Below are positions 1 to 11,535 of a stretch of DNA of 55,430 nt, one piece after another. The stretch spans positions 1-55,430 of the forward strand of contig CAKJVC010000047.1 of the NCBI GenBank assembly GCA_918026815.1, given 5' to 3'. Each line of letters begins with the position of its first letter. Positions within the stretch are counted from its first letter, which is position 1. A program made the translations under genes and the position numbers. Below the pieces are notes generated by a model. That model saw nothing but the letters and a program-made list of their open reading frames with translations. It did not search any database and had not been told where the DNA came from. This DNA is from Chalara sp. BL73 (lineage: Eukaryota > Ascomycota > Leotiomycetes > Helotiales).

Positions 1-228
1 GCAAGGCATGTAAAGCGATGCACGCTTAGGACGAGTCGAGTTCTATTGCCAGAGAGAATAGATGGTGTCAAATTCGGGGTTCTTGACCAAGTTCTAAGAC
101 TACGCGATACGCCAAGTCAGCAATTGCGTAATATAGATGTACGATAATCTGTAGATAGGAATCTCATCAGGTGGTGGATTCCGCAGAATGACTCACGGCC
201 CGTGCTCAGAGCAGCTTCACAGACTTAC

Positions 229-1084
229 TCGTAATGTAAGACGGTTGGGTCCTCATCAGTTACCCAGTAGTCTTGGTCCTCTTTCATTTTGTTCTGTAAC
301 CCGCAGTGCCCAGTTGCAAGAATGTCCCAGCCATCACCATATGGAGAGAATGTTGAGTGGCTTGCTCGCTGAATATGTCTGGTGCCGCGCGCAAAATCTG
401 TCATCTGAGCTTTTATCATGACGTCCCAGTCAACGTCATCTTCCATTATCATCGCTGTTTGTACTCGATCCCGGATCATCCTAAAAAGAATCGATTAGGG
501 ACGAGTTCTAGTTCTGCGAAGGTGAGTGTCGAATTATACTTCGAGTAAATATCCATGTGTCCCCTCCAACAACCAATTGTGCCTATCGGCTCACTCATGT
601 CCCAGTTCTGTTTGCTGCGTTAGATAGTTGTTGAAACATGGGGGTTCCTTCTGTTACATTTGGATATTCTTTCGTAGACACTTCAGAACCATTCACGCCG
701 TCAACGAATTCAAGTTCGAGTCCAGAAAAATATGCCGAGAGAGTCAAGGCATCTCTTTTATCCCTTCTCGTAGGCATAGAGAGCACATATATCTTTTGAA
801 ACTGTGAAAATTTAGTCTTTGCTGTTAGAACATTGATGAGTCCATCTTACCCCAAGGGTTGCATTTTGTATATCTTTGAGGTTGGAAGACCATATTTCGG
901 ACCCCTGAATCCGAGGAGCAATGGTTTTGGGTGTCAACTGCATTGGCCACACACTCGCCTGGCGGTACGGATTCTGAACATCAAAAGTCACACCATGGAT
1001 CCATTCAACCTGCAATATAAAGATGACAATACATGTGAGCGTGATAAATGCTATCACTCGGGGCGAAAATCGTGAATGCTTCAT
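229..1084 (-). CDS. GT25-family glycosyltransferase A, unit 1 copy (3' end unresolved)
   Basis: Probable Golgi type II glycosyltransferase of family GT25 (LPS-type/procollagen galactosyltransferase family). Exons inferred from splice sites and from paralogue B: 1084-851, 801-658, 607-540 and 480-229. Exon 1 gives a short N-terminus with a hydrophobic anchor (about residues 12-28). Exon 2 begins the catalytic domain with KIYVLSMPTRRDKRDA. Exon 3 carries GCWRGHM. Exon 4 carries the acidic MIMEDDVDWD motif and ATGHCG. The reading ends at DEDPTVLHY followed by a GTAAGT donor. A convincing C-terminal exon is not visible in 1-220, so the gene either continues beyond the window or is decayed there. 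The ATG at 1084 is chosen because upstream in-frame codons are not ATG. The exon layout matches GT25-B, which supports an old gene duplication within the unit. Family confident; substrate unknown. Confidence 0.72.
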
Positions 1085-1408
1085 CTTTTCACTTAGGTTC
1101 AACTACGAAGGACAGGAACTGTTAATTAGGAAACCCCAGCACTTGAGAGATCGTATTTTAAGAAGCATGTTAGTGGAATTTATTTTCCTAGAGTCCAAAA
1201 CAGAAAATGTGATATCGGGAGATTAGTCACAAATCATAAAATATCACGATCAGAGGCTGATGGTCTCAGCCCAAAAAGATACACATCTGAATCAATGCAT
1301 AATGCCAAGTAAGCAAGGAGTAAACATCCGGCTAGGATCGAATACTCACCACTCTTGCAGCAGCGGCAGCAGATATCTCAAACTCATAATTTAATTCCCT
1401 AATCTGGC

Positions 1409-2867
1409 CTAGGAAATGGCTTGTACTCTTGAGTAGTCACAAAGATCCCATGACCACGTGGTATTCCCATCGATAAATTGGCGCTGGGAAACATGCTGCC
1501 TTTGGCCACTGACTTTTACAACACCAGCACCACCCACCAATTGTTTTAAATTCAATCTCGTTGAATAAACGATTTGTTCTGTTATCCCATGCGCACGAAA
1601 CCCGCCTCGAGTGTCTTCCCGATCCGAGTCCTTGGAGGTTGCTCCAGCGGCTTTATGGCTGCTGATTATGGCAGGATATGGAGCGAAGCATTTGAACCCC
1701 ATGAATCTGCTATTGCATATTCTCTGAAGAGCTTTGTCTGACGCGGCAGCATGACCTGCTAAAGCTTGATGATACAACAAGCGTCGCGCCCCTCGTAGTG
1801 ATACAGCATACCCGTAGGTGCAAAGGCCGCGGAGTGGCTCGTAAATTACTCTCCTGTGGGTACCTCTCAATGCTGGAGGTGTTAGGTTAGGTTGCCTTCT
1901 TGCGTAGGCCCAAAGTCGCTGTGGGATCTACGTATACTTAGATAACTGTTTTTCTTTTCGGTGATACGCGACGAAATTGTGTGATCCAGCATGAATTATA
2001 AGTGACACTTACTGCAGTCGGATCGTCCTGAATTACATAGTATCTGCCGTCCTCTGTTTCTCGATTTCTTGTCCCGCAATGGCCAACCCATATCAAGTCC
2101 CAGTCATCTCCGTATGGACTCGAGGTTTTACGGGCCGTGTTATTTGCATCTTGCAGAAATCGCGTGCCTTGGGCAAGCTCAAAGAGCTGAGACTTCAGGA
2201 AGACGTCCCAGTCTGCGTCATCTTCCAGTATGAGAGCACTAGGAATCTGCTCCTTTACAATCCTTGTTGCGAGAGTGAGCCTTGACTTATCATAAAGGAG
2301 TATCATATGTGAACTCACTTTTGCATGGTGTTCATATGTGCCCTCCAGCATCCAAGTGTACTGCTACTCTGGTCCTTTGGCCATCCCTACATTTGTCAGT
2401 CAACTTTGTCTTTGAGTACCATGAGTACAGGTAGAGGTATTAGGGCCATATTGAGTGTCATACATTAGGCAAGGCTTTCTGTGGTATTGCTTTCCCATTA
2501 ACTCCATCAATCCAATCGAACGTTATGCCAGTTAACGAAGCTGCGAGTGTTATCGCGTCTCTTTTGTCGCTACGACCGGGCAAAGACAGGACGAATACTT
2601 TGGCGAACTGGAAGGACCGCGGTCTCAGCGTGTTCTATCATCGATTTATTACTTGATACTCACCCCGAGTGTCTCATTCCGCACATCGCTAACGTCATAT
2701 GTATATATTCCATTGCCAAATTGAGTTCTTTGAACGTGTAGGCCGAGAATACTGATAGCAACCAAGAAAACACAGGCCACAGCTACTGTCCGTCTTTTTT
2801 TCAAGTTGTAATTCTTCGACGGACCGTACGTAAGATGCCCCATCGTGAGTAAGCTGACCGTTTGCAT
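1409..2867 (-). CDS. GT25-family glycosyltransferase B, unit 1 copy
   Basis: Five exons give an uninterrupted 400-residue protein: 2867-2664, 2607-2464, 2386-2319, 2280-2013 and 1927-1409 (1203 nt). It has a single N-terminal membrane anchor (about residues 27-45, preceded by KKRR), so it is probably a type II Golgi protein. The catalytic domain starts with VFVLSLPGRSDKRDA, followed by GCWRAHM and ALILEDDADWD (Glu-Asp-Asp at about 158-160, the putative metal/nucleotide-sugar motif). YGDDWDLIWVGHCG and a C-terminal YGYAVSLRGARRLLY...AGATSKDSD block follow, all typical of fungal GT25 proteins. The intron at 2281-2318 is only 38 nt. The protein is identical in the second unit. It lies in the same orientation as GT25-A, 325 bp away. 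Donor and acceptor substrates cannot be read from sequence. Confidence 0.85.
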
Positions 2868-3749
2868 GTTAGGGCAAGGAGAGAGAAACTTTCTTCAAAG
2901 ATGGATTTAACATAGTACATAGGTATTGATCGGTATGCTCCTGATCAAATGAGCTTCCACAAGCTGTAGCTCGAACATAATAGTTCACATACCTGAGAGA
3001 TGGTATGGGCTAGAATATTGATCATGATCAAAAAGCAGATATTCATTAGACAGAAGTAAGAAACCATATTCCTTTGAAGCAATGTCCCGGCTTGCTTCAG
3101 CGTTACCGCTTTGAAAAGCTCACATGGCCAGTAATTTCACTATCGCTGAGAGAGAAAATGGAAAAGAGTGACTAGCGAAGCAGGGATAAGACAACATTCC
3201 ATATTAGAGAAACGGAAGAGTAATGAAGAACTCAATTGCCAAACACACACCGAAATTATAGCTTGAAGTTTTGCTCGGGGTTGTGTTTGAATTTGTAATA
3301 ATTTCAAAGGAAAGCAAATAAAACAAATATTACAACTTTAAGCAAATAAAATCAGTGTCAGACAGCCTCAGAGCAGACACAATCTTAACTCCTGGCTTGG
3401 AAATGTAGCGACAGTGCTATTCCCAAGGAAGAAAAACGAAATAAGCATACAAGCAAAGAGAAGTTAGTGGCATGTTTGTCCTAAGCCATGCGCTCTAGAT
3501 CAATTTGCAGAGCAAGCACCCATAATTTAAAGTGTCTAATTATCATCAAGGAGATATACAAAACTTGTCCGACGGAATCGATCTCCATATATGGCCAAAA
3601 TTTGATCGATATCTCGGAACCCTTGTTTCAAGTCAGCTTTGTCAATGTAATGGTTTCCGGTACATACGCACAAATTGAAACAAAATTGTTCTCGTTAAAT
3701 GATGAGTCAGCAAAAGTTACCACATTATTATTAAGCAGCATTTTCGTGC
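2868..3749. other. Intergenic region upstream of GT25-B, unit 1
   Basis: No gene seen. The sequence becomes AT-rich from about 3240. The 41-bp insertion that distinguishes unit 2 would fall at 3016/3017. Promoter elements for GT25-B must lie here but none is distinctive. Confidence 0.6.
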
Positions 3750-4188
3750 CAACAGGGGTGTACTTACTCTGTACGCACTCACTAAATTTAACCGAAAACA
3801 CACCAAATACCACCAACTTTGTATGTTTATAATAGGGCATTCTATTAATAATATTTTTAAAACTAATGAAAGAAGTGGAAATAAGTACCAATATTAGTTT
3901 CTATAAATTAGATGTGTAAAAAAAAGTAGTATAGAAATATTTAAGATTATACGATTTTGTACTACAGATTTGTTAGCGAAATTAATGCTTTTGAATATTT
4001 GTAAAACTTAAAAACTTAAAGCAACTTTTTTTAGCAAAATTTGCTTTCCAAATCAATAGAAGTCTATATATGTAATACAAGATATCTTTATAATATAAAT
4101 TTGTTAAGTTATAATGTCGTAAAAAGCGATTTTGGTGTGTTTTCGGTTAAATTTGAAGGTGCGTACAGAGTAACTACACCCACTGTTG
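3750..4188. mobile_element. MITE-like element with long terminal inverted repeats, unit 1 copy
   Basis: The left end (3750-3807) and right end (4131-4188) are near-perfect inverted repeats of about 55-58 bp. Each begins caacag and includes actctgtacgcac and tttaaccgaaaacacacc. The interior, about 320 bp, is very AT-rich and encodes nothing, so this is a non-autonomous DNA transposon relic. A 4-bp direct repeat gtgc flanks both ends and may be a target-site duplication, but it is too short to be sure. The superfamily is not determined; long TIRs occur in several DNA-transposon groups. Confidence 0.75.
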
Positions 4189-4745
4189 GTGCTTTTAAAA
4201 TCGGAACCTAACAAACTTACAGCAAGTCTCATTCCCATACCTGATTAACAGCGGTTCAGATGTGAAGAAGTCTGATTGTAATGCCTTTTCAAATAATCAA
4301 CAGGAAAACAACGATAGTACGGTAGTGGTGGCGAATTAGCCTCTCACTATACTGATGGGAAGATTATATAAACCAAAGGCTCATGTGAGGATACGTAACT
4401 GATGGGGCAAAATTTTAACTATTATCACAGGATCAACATCGATTTTTTTTTCATTACTGGATATCTCTGCAAATACTTCGAAATTTACATTCAATTAATA
4501 ATGGTTGGCTCCGTGTAGGCTTGGTATACCAAATTGCGAAAATTCGTAGCCACACAAAGTGTTCGCACAATTCACTAAGTTCAAATAACAAAAATAAACC
4601 TTATATTGAAATATATGGACAAATAGCCATTTCTGCCATGTCTTGCCTTGTGGAAATGGCAGCGACACGTGACAGCTGAATGGCATGATGGTAAACACTC
4701 CCGCTCAGCACGCCACGAAACACCTTGGCTGAAGCGAGAAAGGCT

Positions 4746-4800
4746 GGGGTTGGTCGACATGCCCCTTGGATGCACACTCTTCCAATGAGCTACGCCAAAC
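4746..4800 (-). other. tRNA-like segment (tRNA relic or SINE head), unit 1 copy
   Basis: On the minus strand the sequence contains a good RNA polymerase III A-box (tagctcattgga, complement of 4781-4792). A four-base-pair D-stem (gctc/gagt) can form, and a weak B-box-like gtcgaccaacccc (complement of 4746-4758) lies at tRNA-like spacing. The anticodon stem pairs poorly and the T-arm is not intact, so it is not a functional tRNA. It could be a decayed tRNA gene or the head of a SINE. Confidence 0.3.
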
Positions 4801-5096
4801 TGAGTAACAGCTCATGCCGGCACCCGCATACGAGCCGCAACTAGATATGTTGTTATCCTGGACCAATGTTTGGAGGCGTCAAGAAAAGCCCAGAATAAGC
4901 AAAAATACTTCACAAGTCTAAGGAGCGGCCCCTTTCAGCTGCTCCTTGATTCCTCATTGTCAAATGTGCACCTTTGCTGGCGAAGATGTTTTTCTACCGA
5001 TGAATTGGCCACCATCATTATCCCCGATAATCGTGGCTTCAAAAGGTACCGTTTGAGATCCTTCTTGCAGTGCCATTGATCAGCTTTATTTCCTCA

Positions 5097-6189
5097 ATGG
5101 GTATCTTGGCGAGGAAGTCGAGACCGTCTACTATTTTTTGGTTTGCATAATAGTCATATTATCCTACCTCACGTGGCGGCAGGACGGCCGAAATGCATTC
5201 TTCTTATCAAGGCAGCCATGTATCGAAGTCGGAACGACAAATATTGAGATTCCTCACAAGTCTGGCGAGAATACCCAAACCCCTGGAATTCCACTGGCAG
5301 CTACTATCGGCAAGGTCACAGTATCCTTCGGAGGCAGTGATGAAACCTTTGAAAGAGCCATATATTCTCACCAAGAACATAATCGAGAGCGTGGTTATGC
5401 CCAGTTTGTTCTAAAAGAAAGATTACTCGGCGGACTTTGGTCGAAACACGCATATATATTCACAGTCCTAAGTCAAGAACTGTCCAAGCCTGAAAATGAG
5501 CGACTGAAGTGGCTAATGTTTGTCTTTGAGAGCCCTGCGCTTGCCTGCAGCACTAACTTTTGGCAGGTGGCTAGACAGAGATACTGTACTTATGAATCCA
5601 CACATACCACTTGACATATTTCTTCCTCCATCTGGCTTTGAACACATCAACATCATTGTCACTAATGATAGGCATGGATTGAACAACGGAGTGTTCTTCC
5701 TCAGGGTATGCGAATGGTCCTTGAGACTTTTCACACATGCAATGTCATTGCCATTCTACAGACCAGAGGTGAAGCTCATTTACTCGGAGCAGTCAGCGAT
5801 GGAGGAACTCCTTAATTATGTAAGTAATCTGAACGTAGTTGCATGCACTCCAAAAGTAGTCTGGCTGATTAGTGAACAGGAGCACAACCGAAACGTAACT
5901 GCGCGAGTACCTCAGAGGTGGTTCAACGCATTTCCTCCACCGCCACCAAAGAGGAAAGAGTACGCATATCATGCGCGACCCGGCGCTCTTTTGATCCATT
6001 TTGCTTCGGACAGAGACGGACTTCGTCACGAACGAATGGAAAGGTATTTAAACATAGCTGACAGCCACACATCAGAATGGAGGGTTCCCTTTGAGGAGAC
6101 GGGTTATCCGAGAGAGATTGAAGAATACTGGAAGAGAGTCGGGAGAAGATATTGACACCATTATAGAGCGGGTTGAGAGGAGAAAGTGA
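5097..6189 (+). pseudogene. GT34/GMA12-like glycosyltransferase, unit 1 copy, frameshifted twice
   Basis: Same gene as 12890-13988 but broken. The T-run inside the membrane-anchor codons has 6 T here (5134-5139) against 7 in unit 2, so translation from the ATG at 5097 hits a stop a few codons later. A 5-bp deletion near 6140 shifts the last residues, replacing the AKGEDIDTIIERVERRK tail with a short GRRY end. The rest of the coding sequence, including the DRD motif region, matches the intact copy. The T-run change could be a base-calling error, but the 5-bp deletion is harder to explain that way. A downstream ATG could still give a shortened soluble product; there is no evidence for one. Confidence 0.8.
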
Positions 6190-7632
6190 ACGGGATGCAA
6201 ATTGGCTGATGAGCTAGATTGGTTACTTAGAGTGGTGCGTGTGCTTGGCGAATATAGCATGTTGCACAAACGAAACTAGAAATTTAGATCTTCACTGGCA
6301 ATAGATGAGAGTGGTGGGAGAGTGGTGTCAACGGGCTAGGAATGTGGCCAGCACCTCACCCTTAACACACAAGATAAGTATCGGATTAGATTCTGGTATG
6401 CCGCTCTGAAGTGATCCATAGAGTATTGGATGATGGTCTGATAGAACTAGCCTAGATGAAGAATGCCTGTACGAATGAGAAGATAAATCATAATAATATC
6501 ATATATAAATGGCACCTAGCCTGCTGAAGTCTTTAACCTTGAAACGATTGGATAAGTTCACCCCAAGCAACAGAAGAACCTCAAGTCACAGATATCGAAT
6601 CCACCGGCATTTGAAAGCCAGCTCTGTGGATGGGATGCATCATGGCTCCGGAAAGCCCACCTTCCGGGATCGCATGACATTGCCGTGTTGAGGCGGCAGA
6701 TGATCCTAATAAGACCGAGTGTCTACAGAAGAGAATGTGGGTGAAAGCTAAAGACGACACTTGTTCGGCATCTGTATGAAGCTAAGGAAACGACAGTGAT
6801 GAGACTGCAGTCCAAGTTTGATGTGGAGACGAGGTAGAGCGCCAAGACATGTCCAATTGGGGCTAGCGCAGGGCAATTACAACCTCAGTACACCTCTACC
6901 TCACGTCCAGCCTCGATATCATTACCTTTCTTTCCATCACACTTTCAGATCCGCATCTATTGCTTTCCAAGATCTATGATTCCAATAAAAAGTGCATAAT
7001 ATTTGGGATTTTCCCGATCATGTCTTTCCAGTAGCCCTCCGCGCACAGCCCAGCTGAGAAGTTTCAGGTGGAGAGCGCGTCTCAAAACTCCCCAAATCTG
7101 CATCCTACTGCTTCAAACAATGTCCGTGCTGTTTCAGTGATTACTTCTGCTCGAAATTTTGCGACTTGCCCCACGTTTCGGTTCGCAGATCATAAGTACT
7201 AGACCCGCGCTTCGGTCTTCTCCATCTCCTTCGGCGAGAAAGCTACTGGATCCCGTGGCCCCACGATGATGCTTTTTAGCCCATCAAGCTCAACGTTAAG
7301 ATCGTCCCCTCTTGGATCCGATATGCGCGGCCCATGTCTCTATCCCTAAAGGGAATCACTCGTCTCCGTGAACTGACGTTTGGGCTCTTTGTACTATTAT
7401 TCGCGATCCATCTCAAACACGTTACACAGCACAGTCCATGGAGATGTCTGTGGAATCATGCCAGCCTGCAAATCAGTGGGTTCTCTCCGTGAACGTGGCT
7501 AAACGCTATTACAACTGCTGACAGATTCAAGTACCTTATACACTGTCATGTCCTCGAATTTTACCGGAATTCAATGATTTGTCTGTTGTACAGCACAAAT
7601 CACTTTGGATACCTGCTACATAATCTGCGCAC
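6190..7632. other. Intergenic region between GT34-like gene and transporter, unit 1
   Basis: About 1.4 kb without a supportable gene. The short open frames lack family resemblance and usable splice sites. It presumably contains the GT34-like terminator and the transporter promoter. It matches 13989-15432 apart from one C-run length change near 7090. Confidence 0.6.
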
Positions 7633-8046
7633 ATGGAGGCCTCTTCGGATCAAGCTCTTAGCCTGAGCAGAAAAGTGTACTCTGCCAAGGACTCGAAATA
7701 CAGGTCGCAGACTGGAGTCCGCTACCAAAGCTATGGGAGGCTATCATCGTTAACGTCACAGAGCATCAAGGTGTTTACCGATGTGGAAGAACTTCTCAGA
7801 GACCAAGAGTATCAGAAGCTCACTGTCAATACCCAGAGTCGTCCAGGTTCCATCCGGAACTCGATAGAACCTGCTCAGATCTCACCTCTATCGCCGCCGC
7901 CGCTTTTTCTACCTCAGAAAAGGGTTCGCTACGATAATGATGACAATCCAGAGTCTCCGACTCCTTCATATCGATTGTATGATGAAGATATTAGAAATCT
8001 CATCAGTTACCCAGTAGTCTTGGTCCTCTTTCATTTTGTTCTGTAA
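7633..8046 (+). pseudogene. 5' fragment of DHA1 transporter truncated by the duplication junction
   Basis: The first 122 codons are identical to the transporter at 15433. They cover the hydrophilic N-terminal tail up to YRLYDEDIRN, before any membrane helix. At 7998/7999 the frame enters antisense GT25-A sequence, adds 15 unrelated residues and stops. No transporter function is possible. The fragment keeps the transporter's upstream region, so it may still be transcribed toward the truncated GT25-A gene and make convergent RNA. Confidence 0.9.
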
Positions 8047-8830
8047 CCCGCAGTGCCCAGTTGCAAGAATGTCCCAGCCATCACCATATGGAGAGAATGT
8101 TGAGTGGCTTGCTCGCTGAATATGTCTGGTGCCGCGCGCAAAATCTGTCATCTGAGCTTTTATCATGACGTCCCAGTCAACGTCATCTTCCATTATCATC
8201 GCTGTTTGTACTCGATCCCGGATCATCCTAAAAGAATCGATTAGGGACGAGTTCTAGTTCTGCGAAGGTGAGTGTCGAATTATACTTCGAGTAAATATCC
8301 ATGTGTCCCCTCCAACAACCAATTGTGCCTATCGGCTCACTCATGTCCCAGTTCTGTTTGCTGCGTTAGATAGTTGTTGAAACATGGGGGTTCCTTCTGT
8401 TACATTTGGATATTCTTTCGTAGACACTTCAGAACCATTCACGCCGTCAACGAATTCAAGTTCGAGTCCAGAAAAATATGCCGAGAGAGTCAAGGCATCT
8501 CTTTTATCCCTTCTCGTAGGCATAGAGAGCACATATATCTTTTGAAACTGTGAAAATTTAGTCTTTGCTGTTAGAACATTGATGAGTCCATCTTACCCCA
8601 AGGGTTGCATTTTGTATATCTTTGAGGTTGGAAGACCATATTTCGGACCCCTGAATCCGAGGAGCAATGGTTTTGGGTGTCAACTGCATTGGCCACACAC
8701 TCGCCTGAGCGGTACGGATTCTGAACATCAAAAGTCACACCATGGATCCATTCAACCTGCAATATAAAGATGACAATACATGTGAGCGTGATAAATGCTA
8801 TCACTGGGGCGAAAATCGTGAATGCTTCAT
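7999..8830 (-). pseudogene. GT25-A, unit 2 copy, frameshifted and 3'-truncated
   Basis: Copy of the gene at 229-1084. The ATG is at 8830. One C is missing near 8806 relative to unit 1, which places a TGA after ten codons, and one extra A lies at 8708. These changes offset each other in frame, but the stop comes between them. The 3' end is cut at the duplication junction, so exon 4 runs out of GT25 sequence after VTDE and continues into antisense transporter sequence. The EDDVDWD motif region itself is unchanged. Confidence 0.85.
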
Positions 8831-9153
8831 CTTTTCACTTAGGTTCAACTACGAAGGACAGGAACTGTTAATTAGGAAACCCCAGCACTTGAGAGATCGT
8901 ATTTTAAGAAGCATGTTAGTGGAATTTATTTTCCTAGAGTCCAAAACAGAAAATGTGATATCGGGAGATTAGTCACAAATCATAAAATATCACGATCAGA
9001 GGCTGATGGTCTCAGCCCAAAAGATACACATCTGAATCAATGCATAATGCCAAGTAAGCAAGGAGTAAACATCCGGCTAGGATCGAATACTCACCACTCT
9101 TGCAGCAGCGGCAGCAGATATCTCAAACTCATAATTTAATTCCCTAATCTGGC

Positions 9154-10612
9154 CTAGGAAATGGCTTGTACTCTTGAGTAGTCACAAAGATCCCATGACC
9201 ACGTGGTATTCCCATCGATAAATTGGCGCTGGGAAACATGCTGCCTTTGGCCACTGACTTTTACAACACCAGCACCACCCACCAATTGTTTTAAATTCAA
9301 TCTCGTTGAATAAACGATTTGTTCTGTTATCCCATGCGCACGAAACCCGCCTCGAGTGTCTTCCCGATCCGAGTCCTTGGAGGTTGCTCCAGCGGCTTTA
9401 TGGCTGCTGATTATGGCAGGATATGGAGCGAAGCATTTGAACCCCATGAATCTGCTATTGCATATTCTCTGAAGAGCTTTGTCTGACGCGGCAGCATGAC
9501 CTGCTAAAGCTTGATGATACAACAAGCGTCGCGCCCCTCGTAGTGATACAGCATACCCGTAGGTGCAAAGGCCGCGGAGTGGCTCGTAAATTACTCTCCT
9601 GTGGGTACCTCTCAATGCTGGAGGTGTTAGGTTAGGTTGCCTTCTTGCGTAGGCCCAAAGTCGCTGTGGGATCTACGTATACTTAGATAACTGTTTTTCT
9701 TTTCGGTGATACGCGACGAAATTGTGTGATCCAGCATGAATTATAAGTGACACTTACTGCAGTCGGATCGTCCTGAATTACATAGTATCTGCCGTCCTCT
9801 GTTTCTCGATTTCTTGTCCCGCAATGGCCAACCCATATCAAGTCCCAGTCATCTCCGTATGGACTCGAGGTTTTACGGGCCGTGTTATTTGCATCTTGCA
9901 GAAATCGCGTGCCTTGGGCAAGCTCAAAGAGCTGAGACTTCAGGAAGACGTCCCAGTCTGCGTCATCTTCCAGTATGAGAGCACTAGGAATCTGCTCCTT
10001 TACAATCCTTGTTGCGAGAGTGAGCCTTGACTTATCATAAAGGAGTATCATATGTGAACTCACTTTTGCATGGTGTTCATATGTGCCCTCCAGCATCCAA
10101 GTGTACTGCTACTCTGGTCCTTTGGCCATCCCTACATTTGTCAGTCAACTTTGTCTTTGAGTACCATGAGTACAGGTAGAGGTATTAGGGCCATATTGAG
10201 TGTCATACATTAGGCAAGGCTTTCTGTGGTATTGCTTTCCCATTAACTCCATCAATCCAATCGAACGTTATGCCAGTTAACGAAGCTGCGAGTGTTATCG
10301 CGTCTCTTTTGTCGCTACGACCGGGCAAAGACAGGACGAATACTTTGGCGAACTGGAAGGACCGCGGTCTCAGCGTGTTCTATCATCGATTTATTACTTG
10401 ATACTCACCCCGAGTGTCTCATTCCGCACATCGCTAACGTCATATGTATATATTCCATTGCCAAATTGAGTTCTTTGAACGTGTAGGCCGAGAATACTGA
10501 TAGCAACCAAGAAAACACAGGCCACAGCTACTGTCCGTCTTTTTTTCAAGTTGTAATTCTTCGACGGACCGTACGTAAGATGCCCCATCGTGAGTAAGCT
10601 GACCGTTTGCAT
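9154..10612 (-). CDS. GT25-family glycosyltransferase B, unit 2 copy
   Basis: Identical in coding sequence and exon structure to the unit 1 gene at 1409-2867, shifted by 7745 bp: five exons, 400 residues, N-terminal membrane anchor, catalytic ILEDDADWD and conserved C-terminal block. It is the one gene of the cassette that is intact in both units, so its dosage is doubled. Its upstream region differs by the 41-bp insertion at 10760-10800, about 150 bp from the start codon, so the two copies could be regulated differently (inference). Confidence 0.85.
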
Positions 10613-11535
10613 GTTAGGGCAAGGAGAGAGAAACTTTCTTCAAAGATGGATTTAACATAGTACATAGGTATTGATCGGTATGCTCCTGATCAAATGAGCT
10701 TCCACAAGCTGTAGCTCGAACATAATAGTTCACATACCTGAGAGATGGTATGGGCTAGGTTCTAGATTCCTCAACCTGCATTCCTGGCGGCAACGCCCTA
10801 ATATTGATCATGATCAAAAAGCAGATATTCATTAGACAGAAGTAAGAAACCATATTCCTTTGAAGCAATGTCCCGGCTTGCTTCAGCGTTACCGCTTTGA
10901 AAAGCTCACATGGCCAGTAATTTCACTATCGCTGAGAGAGAAAATGGAAAAGAGTGACTAGCGAAGCAGGGATAAGACAACATTCCATATTAGAGAAACG
11001 GAAGAGTAATGAAGAACTCAATTGCCAAACACACACCGAAATTATAGCTTGAAGTTTTGCTCGGGGTTGTGTTTGAATTTGTAATAATTTCAAAGGAAAG
11101 CAAATAAAACAAATATTACAACTTTAAGCAAATAAAATCAGTGTCAGACAGCCTCAGAGCAGACACAATCTTAACTCCTGGCTTGGAAATGTAGCGACAG
11201 TGCTATTCCCAAGGAAGAAAAACGAAATAAGCATACAAGCAAAGAGAAGTTAGTGGCATGTTTGTCCTAAGCCATGCGCTCTAGATCAATTTGCAGAGCA
11301 AGCACCCATAATTTAAAGTGTCTAATTATCATCAAGGAGATATACAAAACTTGTCCGACGGAATCGATCTCCATATATGGCCAAAATTTGATCGATATCT
11401 CGGAACCCTTGTTTCAAGTCAGCTTTGTCAATGTAATGGTTTCCGGTACATACGCACAAATTGAAACAAAATTGTTCTCGTTAAATGATGAGTCAGCAAA
11501 AGTTACCACATTATTATTAAGCAGCATTTTCGTGC
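10613..11535. other. Intergenic region upstream of GT25-B, unit 2, with 41-bp insertion
   Basis: Matches 2868-3749 except for 41 bp present at about 10760-10800 (beginning gttctagattcc). No direct repeat flanks this block, so it is not an obvious transposon footprint. Apart from this, nothing is seen. Confidence 0.7.

Larger units (their letters stand above)
252..7998. repeat. Tandem duplication, unit 1 (7747 bp)
   Basis: This segment is repeated head-to-tail immediately downstream. The sequence starting ctcatcagttaccc at 252 recurs at 7999, and the sequence ending gatattagaaat at 7998 recurs at 15798. Unit 1 holds GT25-A, GT25-B, an inverted-repeat element, the GT34-like gene and the first 366 bp of the DHA1 transporter gene. 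Compared with unit 2 it lacks 41 bp near 3016, 5 bp near 6140, 2 bp near 4126 and several single bases, mostly in homopolymers. Sequence 1-251 lies outside the duplication. Confidence 0.97.

Noticed and set aside
3488..3832. Plus-strand 114-codon frame
   Set aside because: It runs into the inverted-repeat element, changes length with a G-run difference between the units, and has no recognisable domain.
4495..4775. Overlapping minus-strand frames of about 65 codons
   Set aside because: No conserved features; located in the non-coding stretch with the tRNA-like segment.
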